Source: Apibacter mensalis
GTDB lineage: Bacteria > Bacteroidota > Bacteroidia > Flavobacteriales > Weeksellaceae
DNA length: 64,000 nucleotides
Reading direction: 5' to 3'
Assembly: GCF_001418685.1 (NCBI RefSeq)
Contig: NZ_LIVM01000002.1
Coordinates: forward strand, 109,757 to 173,756
In this document: positions 25,974-35,588 of the stretch, piece after piece
Layout: each line of letters starts with the position of its first letter
Numbering within the stretch: position 1 is the first letter of the stretch
Notes under the pieces: generated by a model
What the model saw: only the letters and a program-made list of their open reading frames with translations
The model's database searches: none
Told to the model about the DNA's origin: nothing
Position numbers and translations under genes: made by a program

Positions 25974-27338
25974 TTACTTCCGGCTAACCTCAGTAAAGCT
26001 TAAAGTTATTTTAGTTCCTTTATTTTCTTCGGACTCTATAGTATATTTTATATGATTTTTTTCTAGTATGCGAAGTGCTATGGATAACCCTATTCCCGTT
26101 CCTGAAAACTTTTCAGCATTATCCGCTCTATAAAACGGACGACTTATTTCGTTTAGTTGCTTATGGGGAATTCCAATTCCATGATCCTGTATCAACATAT
26201 GTAATTTTCCTTCTTTTGCATAAAGCAGGATACGAACTAATTTTCTTTGCGAAAATTTAACCGCATTTCCAATTAAGTTAAATAAGGCCATAAATAATTG
26301 GGTTTTGTTTACATTTATATAAAGTAAATCTATGTTTTCGGATGTAATTTCTAGGGTATAATCTATGAACTCACTACAATCGGAATACTTATCCGATATA
26401 CGTTTAATTATTTCAAAAATAAGTTCGTCAATACGAATCTGTTCAGAAATATCCGTATTCTTACGTAAATCGGAAACAATTAGCAGAATATCCAATATTT
26501 CCTGAAGCTGATGTATTTCCTCCATAAGTGTTTCAGCCAATGTATGATATTCTTTGGGTGACCGATTTTTCATGGAAAATACCTCCAAATTCCCTTGAAT
26601 CGCCGCCAACGGTGTTTTAAATTCGTGTGATACATAATTTACAAAATTTTGTTGTATTTTAATTGAATCGGAAATTTTTCTAAGCAATTCATTAAAGGTT
26701 TCTGTAAGGTCATACAATTCGTCTTTAACTGTATTTCTGCTCGTCTTTAATTCCATAGGATTTCCGGGGGTCATATTTTTTACTTGGCTGATCGCTTCTC
26801 TTATGGGGCGATAGGCTATATTGGCTATATAACGATTTAGAAGTATGGTTGCCAATAATCCGAAAATAAAAGCGGATACTAATATTCCTATAAGGGGATG
26901 GATATATTGATATACATCTTGTTTATTCTCTTTAGCTATTATAACAAAATTTCCTTCATTGTCACTATAATACATTCCATAACATAAAAAGTTTTCTGTG
27001 GTGAATGTTAACTTCTCTTGATAACGTATCTTATTAATTACAGAGATAGGTACATCATGTATATTTCCATATTTTAAATGATTTTGATCGTCATATATTT
27101 CAAAATAGGGATTGTTAATTTTTTCATATTGTTTCTTAATTTTTTGAAATTCCTTAGCGCTTATTTCATCTTCTTCAAAAAAATAATAACCGATAATTTG
27201 AGCAGTCTTTTGTAAATTCCTATAAACGGAATTTTCAATGCTCCTTTTGTAAAAGCTGAATATCAGGAAAGCTACAATTATAAAAACAATTCCCCAAAAT
27301 CCTGAGCTGAGCAAACTTAGACGTGTCTGTATTTTCAT
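25974..27338 (-). CDS. Sensor histidine kinase of the metal-efflux operon (CusS-like)
   Basis: 454 residues: TM1 (~12-30), a periplasmic sensing domain (~31-150), TM2 (~152-172), a HAMP linker, the H-box YVSHEFKTPLAAIQGNLEVF, the N-box LFNLIGNAVKFSQRK and G-boxes DHGIGIPHK and GTGIGLSIALRILE. It probably senses excess metal in the periplasm and phosphorylates the response regulator encoded 8 bp upstream. It is the last gene of a five-gene unit with the czcCBA-type efflux genes. Confidence 0.9.
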   Translation of the reverse strand: MKIQTRLSLLSSGFWGIVFIIVAFLIFSFYKRSIENSVYRNLQKTAQIIGYYFFEEDEISAKEFQKIKKQYEKINNPYFEIYDDQNHLKYGNIHDVPISVINKIRYQEKLTFTTENFLCYGMYYSDNEGNFVIIAKENKQDVYQYIHPLIGILVSAFIFGLLATILLNRYIANIAYRPIREAISQVKNMTPGNPMELKTSRNTVKDELYDLTETFNELLRKISDSIKIQQNFVNYVSHEFKTPLAAIQGNLEVFSMKNRSPKEYHTLAETLMEEIHQLQEILDILLIVSDLRKNTDISEQIRIDELIFEIIKRISDKYSDCSEFIDYTLEITSENIDLLYINVNKTQLFMALFNLIGNAVKFSQRKLVRILLYAKEGKLHMLIQDHGIGIPHKQLNEISRPFYRADNAEKFSGTGIGLSIALRILEKNHIKYTIESEENKGTKITLSFTEVSRK

Positions 27339-27346
27339 TATTCAGC

Positions 27347-28027
27347 TTATAAAGATTTAATTCGGTACCCTCTCCCCTTAATGGTTTCAATAATCTTTGT
27401 TTCAAACTCGCCATCTATTTTATTCCGTAAATAGGAAATATACACATCAACAATATTGGTATTTATATGATGATTAATTCCCCAAACACTGATAAGGATT
27501 TGTGTTCGTGAAACTACTTTATTTTTATTTTCAATTAAGAACTTTAGTAATTTGAATTCAAGATGGGTCAGAATAATTTCTTTATCTTTCCTGAGTATCT
27601 TATGTTCATCTAAATACATCTTTAGATCTCCGCAAACAAGTACCTCTGATGAAGATTCGTAATTCATCTTCCTTCTTCTGTCTAAAGCATGAATTCGTGC
27701 AACTAATTCTTTGAAGTGGAAGGGCTTGGTGAGATAGTCGTCAGCTCCATAGCTAAGGGCTTTCACTTTATCGTCAGGATCTCCTAAAGCACTAATTACT
27801 AAAACAGGAGTTGTTATTTTTTTATAACGGATATATTGCAACAGCTCCATTCCGTCAATATCCGGAAGCATAATGTCTAATAAGATAATATTCCAATTTG
27901 TATCATTCAAACGACTTCGAGCGTCTACTCCATTCTCAACCAAAGTGACCGAAAAGCCACTTTCTTCTAATCCTTGGATCATGAATTCACTTATCTTTTT
28001 ATTATCTTCAACCAATAACAACTCCAT
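27347..28027 (-). CDS. OmpR-type response regulator of the metal-efflux operon (CusR-like)
   Basis: 226 residues: receiver domain with phospho-acceptor D51 (NIILLDIMLPDIDG), conserved Lys in LTKPFHFKEL, and a C-terminal winged-helix trans_reg domain (ILTHLEFKLLKFLIENKNKVVSR ... VDVYISYLRNKID). It lies 31 bp after the RND pump gene and 8 bp before its kinase, so it is co-transcribed with its likely targets, allowing positive autoregulation. Confidence 0.92.
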   Translation of the reverse strand: MELLLVEDNKKISEFMIQGLEESGFSVTLVENGVDARSRLNDTNWNIILLDIMLPDIDGMELLQYIRYKKITTPVLVISALGDPDDKVKALSYGADDYLTKPFHFKELVARIHALDRRRKMNYESSSEVLVCGDLKMYLDEHKILRKDKEIILTHLEFKLLKFLIENKNKVVSRTQILISVWGINHHINTNIVDVYISYLRNKIDGEFETKIIETIKGRGYRIKSL

Positions 28028-28058
28028 ATTTTACTTTTTGCTCTATAAAGTTACTATT

Positions 28059-31000
28059 TTATGATTTAATTTTTCTTTTCTTTCTGTAAGCAAAGTAAAA
28101 AACTTGCGGTAAAATAGTAAAGGATAAAAGCATACAAATGATAATGCCTCCTACAATCATAATAGCCAAAGGCTTTTGAACCTCAGAACCCATCCCATTG
28201 GACATAGCAGCCGGTAATAATCCCATCGATCCCATAAGGGCAATCATTAATACGGGACGTATCCTGCTTTTAACCGCACTGTCAATGGCAAGTCTTAAAT
28301 TTCCCGTAGAATTCATCTTTTTCTTCATTAAGGCAATCAGCAAAATACTGTCAATGGCCGTAATTCCGAACAATATAATAAAGCCTATCCCTGCTGAAAT
28401 ACCAAAGGTAGTACCGGTTATCCATAGGGAGATAAAACCACCAATAAAGGCATAAGGCATGGCACTCGCAGCAATTAAGGTGTCTTTTATTGTTCTGAAA
28501 TTCATATACAATAAGAACAAGATCAATAATAAGGCACAAGGAACAATAATCATTAAGCGTTGAGTTGCCCTTTGTTGACTTTCAAATTCTCCTGCCCAGA
28601 CCATACGATTTCCACGTCCTAACTTAACTTCTTTATTTACTTTTTCTTGAGCTTCTTTAATTGTTGAACCTAAATCACGGTCACGAACACTAAACCCTAC
28701 GCCTATATATCTGCTGCTTCCATCCCTATAAATAAAGGTAGGTCCGGTTACAAATTTTATATCGGCAATTTCTTTTAAAGGGACATGTTTTCCGTCCATG
28801 GTAGGAATTAGAATTTCCCCAATCTTATCCTCATTATCTCTGTATTCTTTTTGAAATCGTACTCTTACATCAAATATTTTTTCACCTTCGTAAAACTGGG
28901 TAGCTGCTTTACCTCCAATCGCCATTTCCACTACAGCTTGTGCATCTGCCATAGATACGGAATAGCGAGCCATACGATCTTCAGACAAACGGATTTGCAA
29001 TTCTGGTAAACCAATACTTCGGAAAACATTAACGTCTTCTACTCCTTTAACTTTTTGTATTATGGATGCAGACTGATCTGCCAATTGCTCTAATTTTTGG
29101 AGGTTATCTCCATATATCTTAATTACCAATGAGCTTTTCACACCCGCAACATACTCCTCTACATTATCCTGTATAGGTTGACTGAAACCGAAAACGGTAC
29201 CGGGATAAATATCCAAAGAATCTTTCATTTCTCGGATAAGCTCCTCTTTCTTAACTTTTTTCTTCCATTGATTTTCGGGTTTTAGCTGAGCATGGAATTC
29301 AATATTAAAGAACCCGGTCGGATCTGTTCCATCATTAGGACGTCCGGTCTGTGATAATACAAATTGAACTTCATCAAAACTCCTCAACTTCTTTTTCATC
29401 TGCTGGGTAATTTTTACCGATTCGTCAAGGTTAATGCTGTTCGGTAAAGTAGCTCGTATATATATTGCTCCTTCGTTCATACTGGGTATAAATTCCGTAC
29501 CCCAAAAGCTAAATCTTAATATACAAAGCAATAATAGTATACAAAAGGTTATAACACTTCCTTTACGATGACGAGATGCAAATAGAAATACTTTGTATAA
29601 ATTAGAAGAAAAGAATTTGCTGATTACATTTGATTTTTCTTTAACCGGTCGGGTCAGCAGAATTTTACACATTACCGGCACATAGGTAAGAGATAAGATT
29701 AATGAGCCCAGCAATGCATAGCCTAAGGTAAATGCCAACGGTGAAAACATTTTACCTTCCACTTTCTGAAATGAAAAGATAGGAAATAAGGCAACCACTA
29801 AAATAATTTGAGCAAAAAATATGTGAGAAGCTACTCCTCCTGCACTTTTTTTAATTAGTCCGCCTTTGGCTGCCTTCACAAAACGATCTTCTCCTAACTC
29901 TTCCGTTCTCTTTACCATCGAGACAAATATAATTTCTACAATTACCAGCGTACCCTCCAGCAACAATCCAAAGTCAAGTGCTCCCATGGATATCAAGTTA
30001 GCCGGAAGTCCTTGTATTCGAAGCATAATAATCGCAAACAAGAATGAAAGAGGAATTACAGTGGCTACAATCAGAGTTGTTCTCCAATTAAACAGGAAAA
30101 TAAATACTACAATGGATACCAATGTAATACCTTCTATAAGGTTTTTCATTACCGTATGAACTGTTGCGTCAACTAAAGTTGTTCGATCTAAAAAAGGTTC
30201 GATTTTTACGTTTTCGGGTAATATACGATCATTTAAATCGGCTATTTTAACTTTTAAGTTTTTAATAACATCTCCGGGATTTTGCCCTCTCAACATCACA
30301 ACTATTCCCTGAACTACATCATCTCTATCATCCAAACCTACCTGTCCTAAACGAGGTTTTGATGAAACGGATACGTTGGCAACTTGCTTTACTCGTATAG
30401 GAGTGCTTCCTTTTACTTCTATAAGTATATTTTCAATGTCTTTTATATTATCCAGCAAACCAACTCCTCGCACTACATATGCCTGACTTCCTTTTTGTAT
30501 AACATCACCGCCTACATTTATATTACTTTTAGAAATGGCTTCGTATACTTCCAAAGGTGAAAGTCCATAATTTGCCAACTCTGTGGGATTAACTTTTATT
30601 TCGTAACATTTTTCTTCTCCCCCGAAACTTACGATACTGGCAACCCCGGGAACAGACAATAATTCTCGTTCCACTACCCATTCATTGAGTGCGGATATTT
30701 CACGAACAGGCAAATCACTTTTAATAGTATACCGGTATATCTCTCCTGTAGCACCGGAAGGAGGCTCTATAGAAGGATCAGCTCCTTCCGGAAGATTCAT
30801 ATCCTGCATACGATTCGAGGCATATTGCTGAGCAAAAAAATCGTCTACTCCGTCTTCGAAAATTACGGTAACCACCGAAAGACCAAATAGAGAAGTAGAT
30901 CGTACCTCCGTCTTTTTTGGAATGGTATTCATTTCCTTCATTATAGGAAGGGTAACAAATTTTTCAATTTCCTCTGCACTTCTTCCCGGCCATTGGGTGA

Positions 31001-31157
31001 TGATCCGTACCCTTGTGTTGGTAACGTCGGGATAGGCCTCAATAGGTGTGTTAAGATAACATACAATACCCGCGATAAATAATAGTACGCTAAGAAATAG
31101 TATTAATACGTGATTCCTTAATGAAAAGGCAATACATTTTTCAACAAACTTATGCAT
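28059..31157 (-). CDS. czcA: Heavy-metal efflux RND transporter (CzcA/CusA family)
   Basis: 1032 residues, 12 TM segments in two repeats with two large periplasmic loops. Signatures of the HME branch of RND pumps include N-terminal YPDVTNTRVRIITQWPGRSAEEIEKFVTLPI and VRSTSLFGLSVVTVIFEDGVD. In TM4 the proton-relay region reads DFGLLLEGTLVIVE, where the usual second Asp of CzcA (DFG-x3-DG) is Glu. Works with the MFP and TolC partners encoded upstream to pump metal ions out of the envelope. The metal is not decidable: no Met-rich CusA-like cluster is seen, so Co/Zn/Cd/Ni types are preferred. Confidence 0.92.
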   Translation of the reverse strand: MHKFVEKCIAFSLRNHVLILFLSVLLFIAGIVCYLNTPIEAYPDVTNTRVRIITQWPGRSAEEIEKFVTLPIMKEMNTIPKKTEVRSTSLFGLSVVTVIFEDGVDDFFAQQYASNRMQDMNLPEGADPSIEPPSGATGEIYRYTIKSDLPVREISALNEWVVERELLSVPGVASIVSFGGEEKCYEIKVNPTELANYGLSPLEVYEAISKSNINVGGDVIQKGSQAYVVRGVGLLDNIKDIENILIEVKGSTPIRVKQVANVSVSSKPRLGQVGLDDRDDVVQGIVVMLRGQNPGDVIKNLKVKIADLNDRILPENVKIEPFLDRTTLVDATVHTVMKNLIEGITLVSIVVFIFLFNWRTTLIVATVIPLSFLFAIIMLRIQGLPANLISMGALDFGLLLEGTLVIVEIIFVSMVKRTEELGEDRFVKAAKGGLIKKSAGGVASHIFFAQIILVVALFPIFSFQKVEGKMFSPLAFTLGYALLGSLILSLTYVPVMCKILLTRPVKEKSNVISKFFSSNLYKVFLFASRHRKGSVITFCILLLLCILRFSFWGTEFIPSMNEGAIYIRATLPNSINLDESVKITQQMKKKLRSFDEVQFVLSQTGRPNDGTDPTGFFNIEFHAQLKPENQWKKKVKKEELIREMKDSLDIYPGTVFGFSQPIQDNVEEYVAGVKSSLVIKIYGDNLQKLEQLADQSASIIQKVKGVEDVNVFRSIGLPELQIRLSEDRMARYSVSMADAQAVVEMAIGGKAATQFYEGEKIFDVRVRFQKEYRDNEDKIGEILIPTMDGKHVPLKEIADIKFVTGPTFIYRDGSSRYIGVGFSVRDRDLGSTIKEAQEKVNKEVKLGRGNRMVWAGEFESQQRATQRLMIIVPCALLLILFLLYMNFRTIKDTLIAASAMPYAFIGGFISLWITGTTFGISAGIGFIILFGITAIDSILLIALMKKKMNSTGNLRLAIDSAVKSRIRPVLMIALMGSMGLLPAAMSNGMGSEVQKPLAIMIVGGIIICMLLSFTILPQVFYFAYRKKRKIKS

Positions 31158-31163
31158 GTTTTG

Positions 31164-32246
31164 TTATTTGTTTTTTAAAGCTGAATAAATTAGTAATTGA
31201 TTTTTAATCACTACATTTTCCCCGTTGGAAAGTCCTGAAAATATATAAGCGGTTTGTTCATTGTGACCTTGAAGCCGGACTTCTTTAACTTTGAATTTTT
31301 CTTTGGACTCTTCTACAATCACATAGTATTTGTCGTCATCGAAAATGAGTGCATTAATCGGAACCGATACTTTCATATTTTCCGTATTGTTTTTAAGCTT
31401 GATGGTCATAGACATTTCGGGCTTAAATTTCAAATTCGAATTTTCCATTACAATCCTTGCTTTTAATACTTTTTCTTCAGAATCAAAAACCTGAGAAACA
31501 GATTGAATGGTACCTTGAAATACCTCTCCGGGGTAAGATAAAGAACTCATTTCAACCGGTATACCTACTTTTACAAATTGCAAATTGCTTGCGTATACAT
31601 TGGCAATCACCCATACTTTACTTAGATCTGCAACCGTGAAAATAGGTTCTCCATCCGGAGAAATCGTACTGCCTGAAGTTATATTCTTATTTATAATATA
31701 CCCGCTCATCGGAGAAACGATTGAAGAGGTACCGTTAGCGTTGGATCCTATTACTGACATGTCTGTATGAACTCTTCCTAAAGCTGCTTCTGCTTGTTTT
31801 ACTTTTGCTCTCGCTTCAACTAATTCGCTTTCGGAAAGCATGTTGTCTTTATACATGGATTCAGCGCTTTTTAGTTCTCTTCGAGCTACTTCCAATTCAG
31901 ATTGTAAACCGGACTTTTCGGAGTGCAAAGAGTTTACTTCTAAACTTCGAACATTTGCCAATACTTGTCCTTGTTTTACTTGATCTCCCAAGGAAAAATA
32001 AGTTTTCGTAACCACTCCATTAATTAATGGAACATAATTTACAATCTTATCCGGATCGTATTCCACCTTACCGGTAAGGGTCAACTCTTCTTCTTGCGGC
32101 TTTAATTCCGCTTTAACTGTTTTTACATGTTTAAAAAATGACTGGTTGATCGCCTTCTCCTCTTGAACTTGTGAATATTTATCTTTGACATCAGTACAGG
32201 ATATTGTAAGCGCAAGGACAGAAAGTATATATATATTTTTTTTCAT
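31164..32246 (-). CDS. czcB: Metal-efflux membrane fusion protein (CzcB/CusB family)
   Basis: 360 residues, lipoprotein: MKKNIYILSVLALTISC gives a lipobox with C17. Barrel-sandwich (lipoyl-like) segments GVVTKTYFSLGDQVKQGQVLA and VSPMSGYIINKNITSGSTIS flank a coiled-coil hairpin (about 105-150), then a beta-barrel domain. It bridges the inner-membrane pump and the outer-membrane channel. Six bp separate it from the pump gene and five from the TolC gene, so the three are tightly co-translated. Confidence 0.92.
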   Translation of the reverse strand: MKKNIYILSVLALTISCTDVKDKYSQVQEEKAINQSFFKHVKTVKAELKPQEEELTLTGKVEYDPDKIVNYVPLINGVVTKTYFSLGDQVKQGQVLANVRSLEVNSLHSEKSGLQSELEVARRELKSAESMYKDNMLSESELVEARAKVKQAEAALGRVHTDMSVIGSNANGTSSIVSPMSGYIINKNITSGSTISPDGEPIFTVADLSKVWVIANVYASNLQFVKVGIPVEMSSLSYPGEVFQGTIQSVSQVFDSEEKVLKARIVMENSNLKFKPEMSMTIKLKNNTENMKVSVPINALIFDDDKYYVIVEESKEKFKVKEVRLQGHNEQTAYIFSGLSNGENVVIKNQLLIYSALKNK

Positions 32247-32251
32247 GACAT

Positions 32252-33538
32252 TTATCTTATTTCTTTTCCAACAGTATATTGTAATTCTTCAAATTGTATA
32301 TAAAGATTTTTTTGTGTATGCAAAAGGGTTTCTTTATTAGTTTTATAAGCCTCCATGAAATCTGTAAACTCCAGCATACTTATATTTCTTTTCATCAAGT
32401 TTCTAGTATAAGCATCTAACATATGATCCAAATCCTCAGAAATATTTTCTTTTTGTATATCTTTATACAAATGATAAGTTTCGGAATAATTATTATAAGC
32501 TTCCGTGATTTCCTGTTGTGCGGTATTTACCATCTGTTTTGCTTGATATTTGCTTTGTTCCCTGTTAACTTGAGCTAATTTGACATTCCCTTGATTTCTA
32601 TTAAAAAAGGGCAAGTCAAAGCTCACACCAAATCCTATAAAATCTTTCCACGGTGCACTTATACGATCGTAATTGATTGCAAAAGTAAGATCGGGTACTT
32701 TTTGTGATTTTTCATAAAGTAAATCTTTATTAAAATAGTCTATCTGAAGATTTGCTATTTTAATATCGGGTCTGCTTTCTGAAGCTTCTTCTAAAATCTT
32801 GGGTAATAAGATATCATCCGGATTTTTTACTGTGTTGTCTTCTTCTTGTATCTCCACCGTATCTATAGGGGGAATGTTCAACAAGGTTTTTATAATTTTT
32901 TGTTGCTCATTGTAATTGGTTTTTACCTCATAGATTTCTCCACTCAGTTCAAGCTGGGAAGATTGTAATCGAATAAGATCTTTTTTAGCTATATTTCCTT
33001 GAGCTACCTGATTCTTATATGCTACGATCAAGTTTGAGAATGCCTCTTGCTGATGGTTTAGTATTCTTTGGTAAGATTGTAAATAGATAAGTTCTTGCAG
33101 TGATTTTCTAACTTCCAGTTTTAAGCCCCTTAAGGTTTCTTCAAATTCCTGAATAGCTATTTCTTTGGAAACCTTTTCTCTGTTTATTAATTTTCCCCTT
33201 TTCCCGGCTGTCTTAATCATTTGACTAAGTTCCATTGTAAACTCTGTATTTTTAGCAAATTTTCCAAAGAGTGCCGGAATTTGCTCTTGTTCCCGTTGAG
33301 ATTTTGTACTCCATAAGTTTACATCTCCCAATGAAAAATTAGGGTTATCCCATAGTTTTGCTTGTATAACAGCAGCATCGGCAGCGTCTATATTCATTTT
33401 TTCTGCTAATAGCTGTAAATTTTGTTTAAGAAACAAACCCTCCGCTTGTTCTCTAGTTAAACGAATTACTTCTGCTTTTTGTGCAAAAACTATACTTGTA
33501 AGGAAGGTACAAATCAGTAAAAAACCGTTTTTCCGCAT
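32252..33538 (-). CDS. czcC: TolC-type outer-membrane efflux protein (CzcC-like)
   Basis: 428 residues, signal peptide cleaved after VFAQ (~1-19), two OEP repeats rich in long amphipathic helices (EQAEGLFLKQNLQLLAEKMNIDAADAAVIQAK; ASESRPDIKIANLQIDYFNKDL). Forms the outer-membrane duct for the CzcBA pump. First gene of the five-gene operon; a perfect 16-bp palindrome overlaps its predicted promoter. Confidence 0.9.
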   Translation of the reverse strand: MRKNGFLLICTFLTSIVFAQKAEVIRLTREQAEGLFLKQNLQLLAEKMNIDAADAAVIQAKLWDNPNFSLGDVNLWSTKSQREQEQIPALFGKFAKNTEFTMELSQMIKTAGKRGKLINREKVSKEIAIQEFEETLRGLKLEVRKSLQELIYLQSYQRILNHQQEAFSNLIVAYKNQVAQGNIAKKDLIRLQSSQLELSGEIYEVKTNYNEQQKIIKTLLNIPPIDTVEIQEEDNTVKNPDDILLPKILEEASESRPDIKIANLQIDYFNKDLLYEKSQKVPDLTFAINYDRISAPWKDFIGFGVSFDLPFFNRNQGNVKLAQVNREQSKYQAKQMVNTAQQEITEAYNNYSETYHLYKDIQKENISEDLDHMLDAYTRNLMKRNISMLEFTDFMEAYKTNKETLLHTQKNLYIQFEELQYTVGKEIR

Positions 33539-34147
33539 TATATAAGTATTATTTTTTGTCTTAAGACAAATCTATTCCTCATAAATTAGAGGACGATTTA
33601 ACCCAGATTATTTTTATATTAAGGGAACATTAGAAAAAAATTAAATAAAAAAATCGTTGAATATTAAATAGTAAATGTTAATTTTTATATACAGATTTTA
33701 TCTTCGCAGAAGAAAAGAGGGGTTACCTACATATAAACGTTACATTTATTGAATTTTAATAATTTAAATACTGACTGTAAAATTTTCCTTTTCGTCTGCC
33801 TCCTTTCTTAAATCTAAACTTCTATAAATACTTTTTAGCTACAGTTATCCATTAAACAACCGGATTATCATTTATAATATAAAATATTATTTTAAATCAA
33901 AAAATTAGTATTTTTATATTGCAAATTTTAAAATAAATATTTACATTTGTATTCAATATTATTATAACATAATAGCATACTACTACACTAAAAAACTTAT
34001 GTAAACAATTTTAGACATATATTTTAAAAATAATATCTAAAGAAAATGTTTAACACTATAAACTATATCAAAAATATCTTAAAAACTATTTAAAATCCTC
34101 AAATACATATTTATTTAACACGCAAATCATTAAATGCAACTTATTAT
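33539..34147. other. Gene-poor intergenic region, 609 bp
   Basis: Very AT-rich divergent gap between the efflux operon and the surface-protein gene. It contains the czc palindrome near its left end. No ORF, repeat family or RNA recognised in the remainder. Confidence 0.5.
33555..33574 (-). promoter_or_regulatory. Palindromic operator at the czc promoter
   Basis: TTTGTCTTAAGACAAA (33555-33570) is a perfect 16-bp palindrome 17 bp upstream of czcC. On the minus strand a -7 match TAGATTTG (33574-33567) runs into it, so the site covers the end of the -7 box and the expected transcription start, a repressor-like position. It could alternatively bind the CusR-like regulator encoded in the same operon. 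Confidence 0.55.
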
Positions 34148-35449
34148 ATGAAAACTAAATTTATTTTTTTAGGGATGTTATCAATTCCCATTTTAGCATT
34201 GAGCCAGGTCGGCATAAATACTAATAATCCACAAGGGATCTTACATGTAGACGGTGGAAAAGATAATCCGGAATTTAATACGCCAAATACTGCTCAAGAA
34301 GCAAATGATTTTATTGTTACCTCTAATGGTAATGTTGGAATCGGAACCGTTACTCCCGATGCTTCTTCTATTTTAGAGCTGAATGTGGATGGACTTAATT
34401 CCGGAAGTAAAAAAGGTTTTTTAGGTCCTCGAGTAGCCTTAAAATCAAATACAGATACTATTACTATTCCTAAGCCAGCTAATGGTTTATTAGTATATAA
34501 TTTAGGAACCGATCCCAATTTTGTATATACCGGATACATTTTTTGGAACGGTACAGAATGGAAGTCACTAGATGGTCGTACTCTTAATCCGGGTTCTATT
34601 CAAAATCTTACCTGTAATGGAGTAACTGCTATTCCAAGTTCATATACTGCAGGACAACCATATTCAGGATTTTTTACTATTCCTTATACCGGTGGTGATG
34701 GTGGATTATATCCTTCACAAACCATTGGGCCAGTAAATGGACTTACGGCAAAACTTGAGGCCGGGCAATTTAATATTGGAAACGGCGCATTACGTTATAA
34801 TGTGACCGGAACCCCCACTGTAACTAGTCCTGGAGCGACTAAATTTAATGTTTCAATTGCAGGTAAAATTTGTGACGCTACTATTGGTGTAGGAGACGAT
34901 GTTGCCCCCGGAGAACATATTTATTATAAAACATCTACTGGTATTAATTCCAGTATTGGTGATTTATCATCTAACCAATTCCAGAATTTCGCCAATTATT
35001 GGTTAAGTTATTATGTCAATGATTTGCCGGTAATTGGAGGTAAATTAAGATTGGATGCCTATTTATTAAGAGGAGCCAATAATTTGGGTGCGAACACCTC
35101 TTATAATCCCAGATTGGTGAATATTACTTCAAGTCCTGTTAAATTCTGGTATAGTGCGATTGCGAGTGCAACTTATAAAAGTAACTCCAACCTAGTATTA
35201 GCTCCAGGCGGATTTGTCAGCGTGGATGACGGTGTATGGGCTAATGTTGGAACCAATATGTTAACAAGTAATGGGGGAGCTTCCAATGTTATTCCGGGAA
35301 TTTCAGACAATGAGGTAATAACTATTGATATTGCACTTGATAATAAATGGTATAAAGTCTATTATTTTGTATATATTGATAATATGGATACTTCTACTGA
35401 TACAGATAACTTAAGGAAATTTTACATTTCAGTGCAGAGATTGTATTAA
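34148..35449 (+). CDS. Secreted or surface protein, unknown function
   Basis: 433 residues with a signal peptide cleaved after LALSQ. The N-terminal ~150 residues carry motifs common in flavobacterial surface proteins: VGINTNNPQGILHVDG, NVGIGTVTPDASSILEL, KKGFLGPRVALKS and GLLVYNLGTD. The remainder is a beta-rich region without a recognised domain. There is no type-9 sorting domain at the C-terminus (ends KFYISVQRLY). It is monocistronic with a terminator after it and long AT-rich DNA before it. Confidence 0.65.
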   Translation: MKTKFIFLGMLSIPILALSQVGINTNNPQGILHVDGGKDNPEFNTPNTAQEANDFIVTSNGNVGIGTVTPDASSILELNVDGLNSGSKKGFLGPRVALKSNTDTITIPKPANGLLVYNLGTDPNFVYTGYIFWNGTEWKSLDGRTLNPGSIQNLTCNGVTAIPSSYTAGQPYSGFFTIPYTGGDGGLYPSQTIGPVNGLTAKLEAGQFNIGNGALRYNVTGTPTVTSPGATKFNVSIAGKICDATIGVGDDVAPGEHIYYKTSTGINSSIGDLSSNQFQNFANYWLSYYVNDLPVIGGKLRLDAYLLRGANNLGANTSYNPRLVNITSSPVKFWYSAIASATYKSNSNLVLAPGGFVSVDDGVWANVGTNMLTSNGGASNVIPGISDNEVITIDIALDNKWYKVYYFVYIDNMDTSTDTDNLRKFYISVQRLY

Positions 35450-35534
35450 ATTAAATCGAACATATACATATATTTTAAACTTACAAATGTAAATGAAATA
35501 GAAATTTAAAATCTATTATTATATATTACACAAG

Positions 35535-35573
35535 AAGGAATTCTATTCAACTATGAAAAGAATTCCTTTTTTT
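35535..35573. terminator. Terminator between surface-protein gene and ecotin
   Basis: Stem AAGGAATTC / GAATTCCTT, loop 16 nt, followed by a T-run on the plus strand; the two genes converge here. Confidence 0.8.
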
Positions 35574-35588
35574 ACATATACGAATGGA

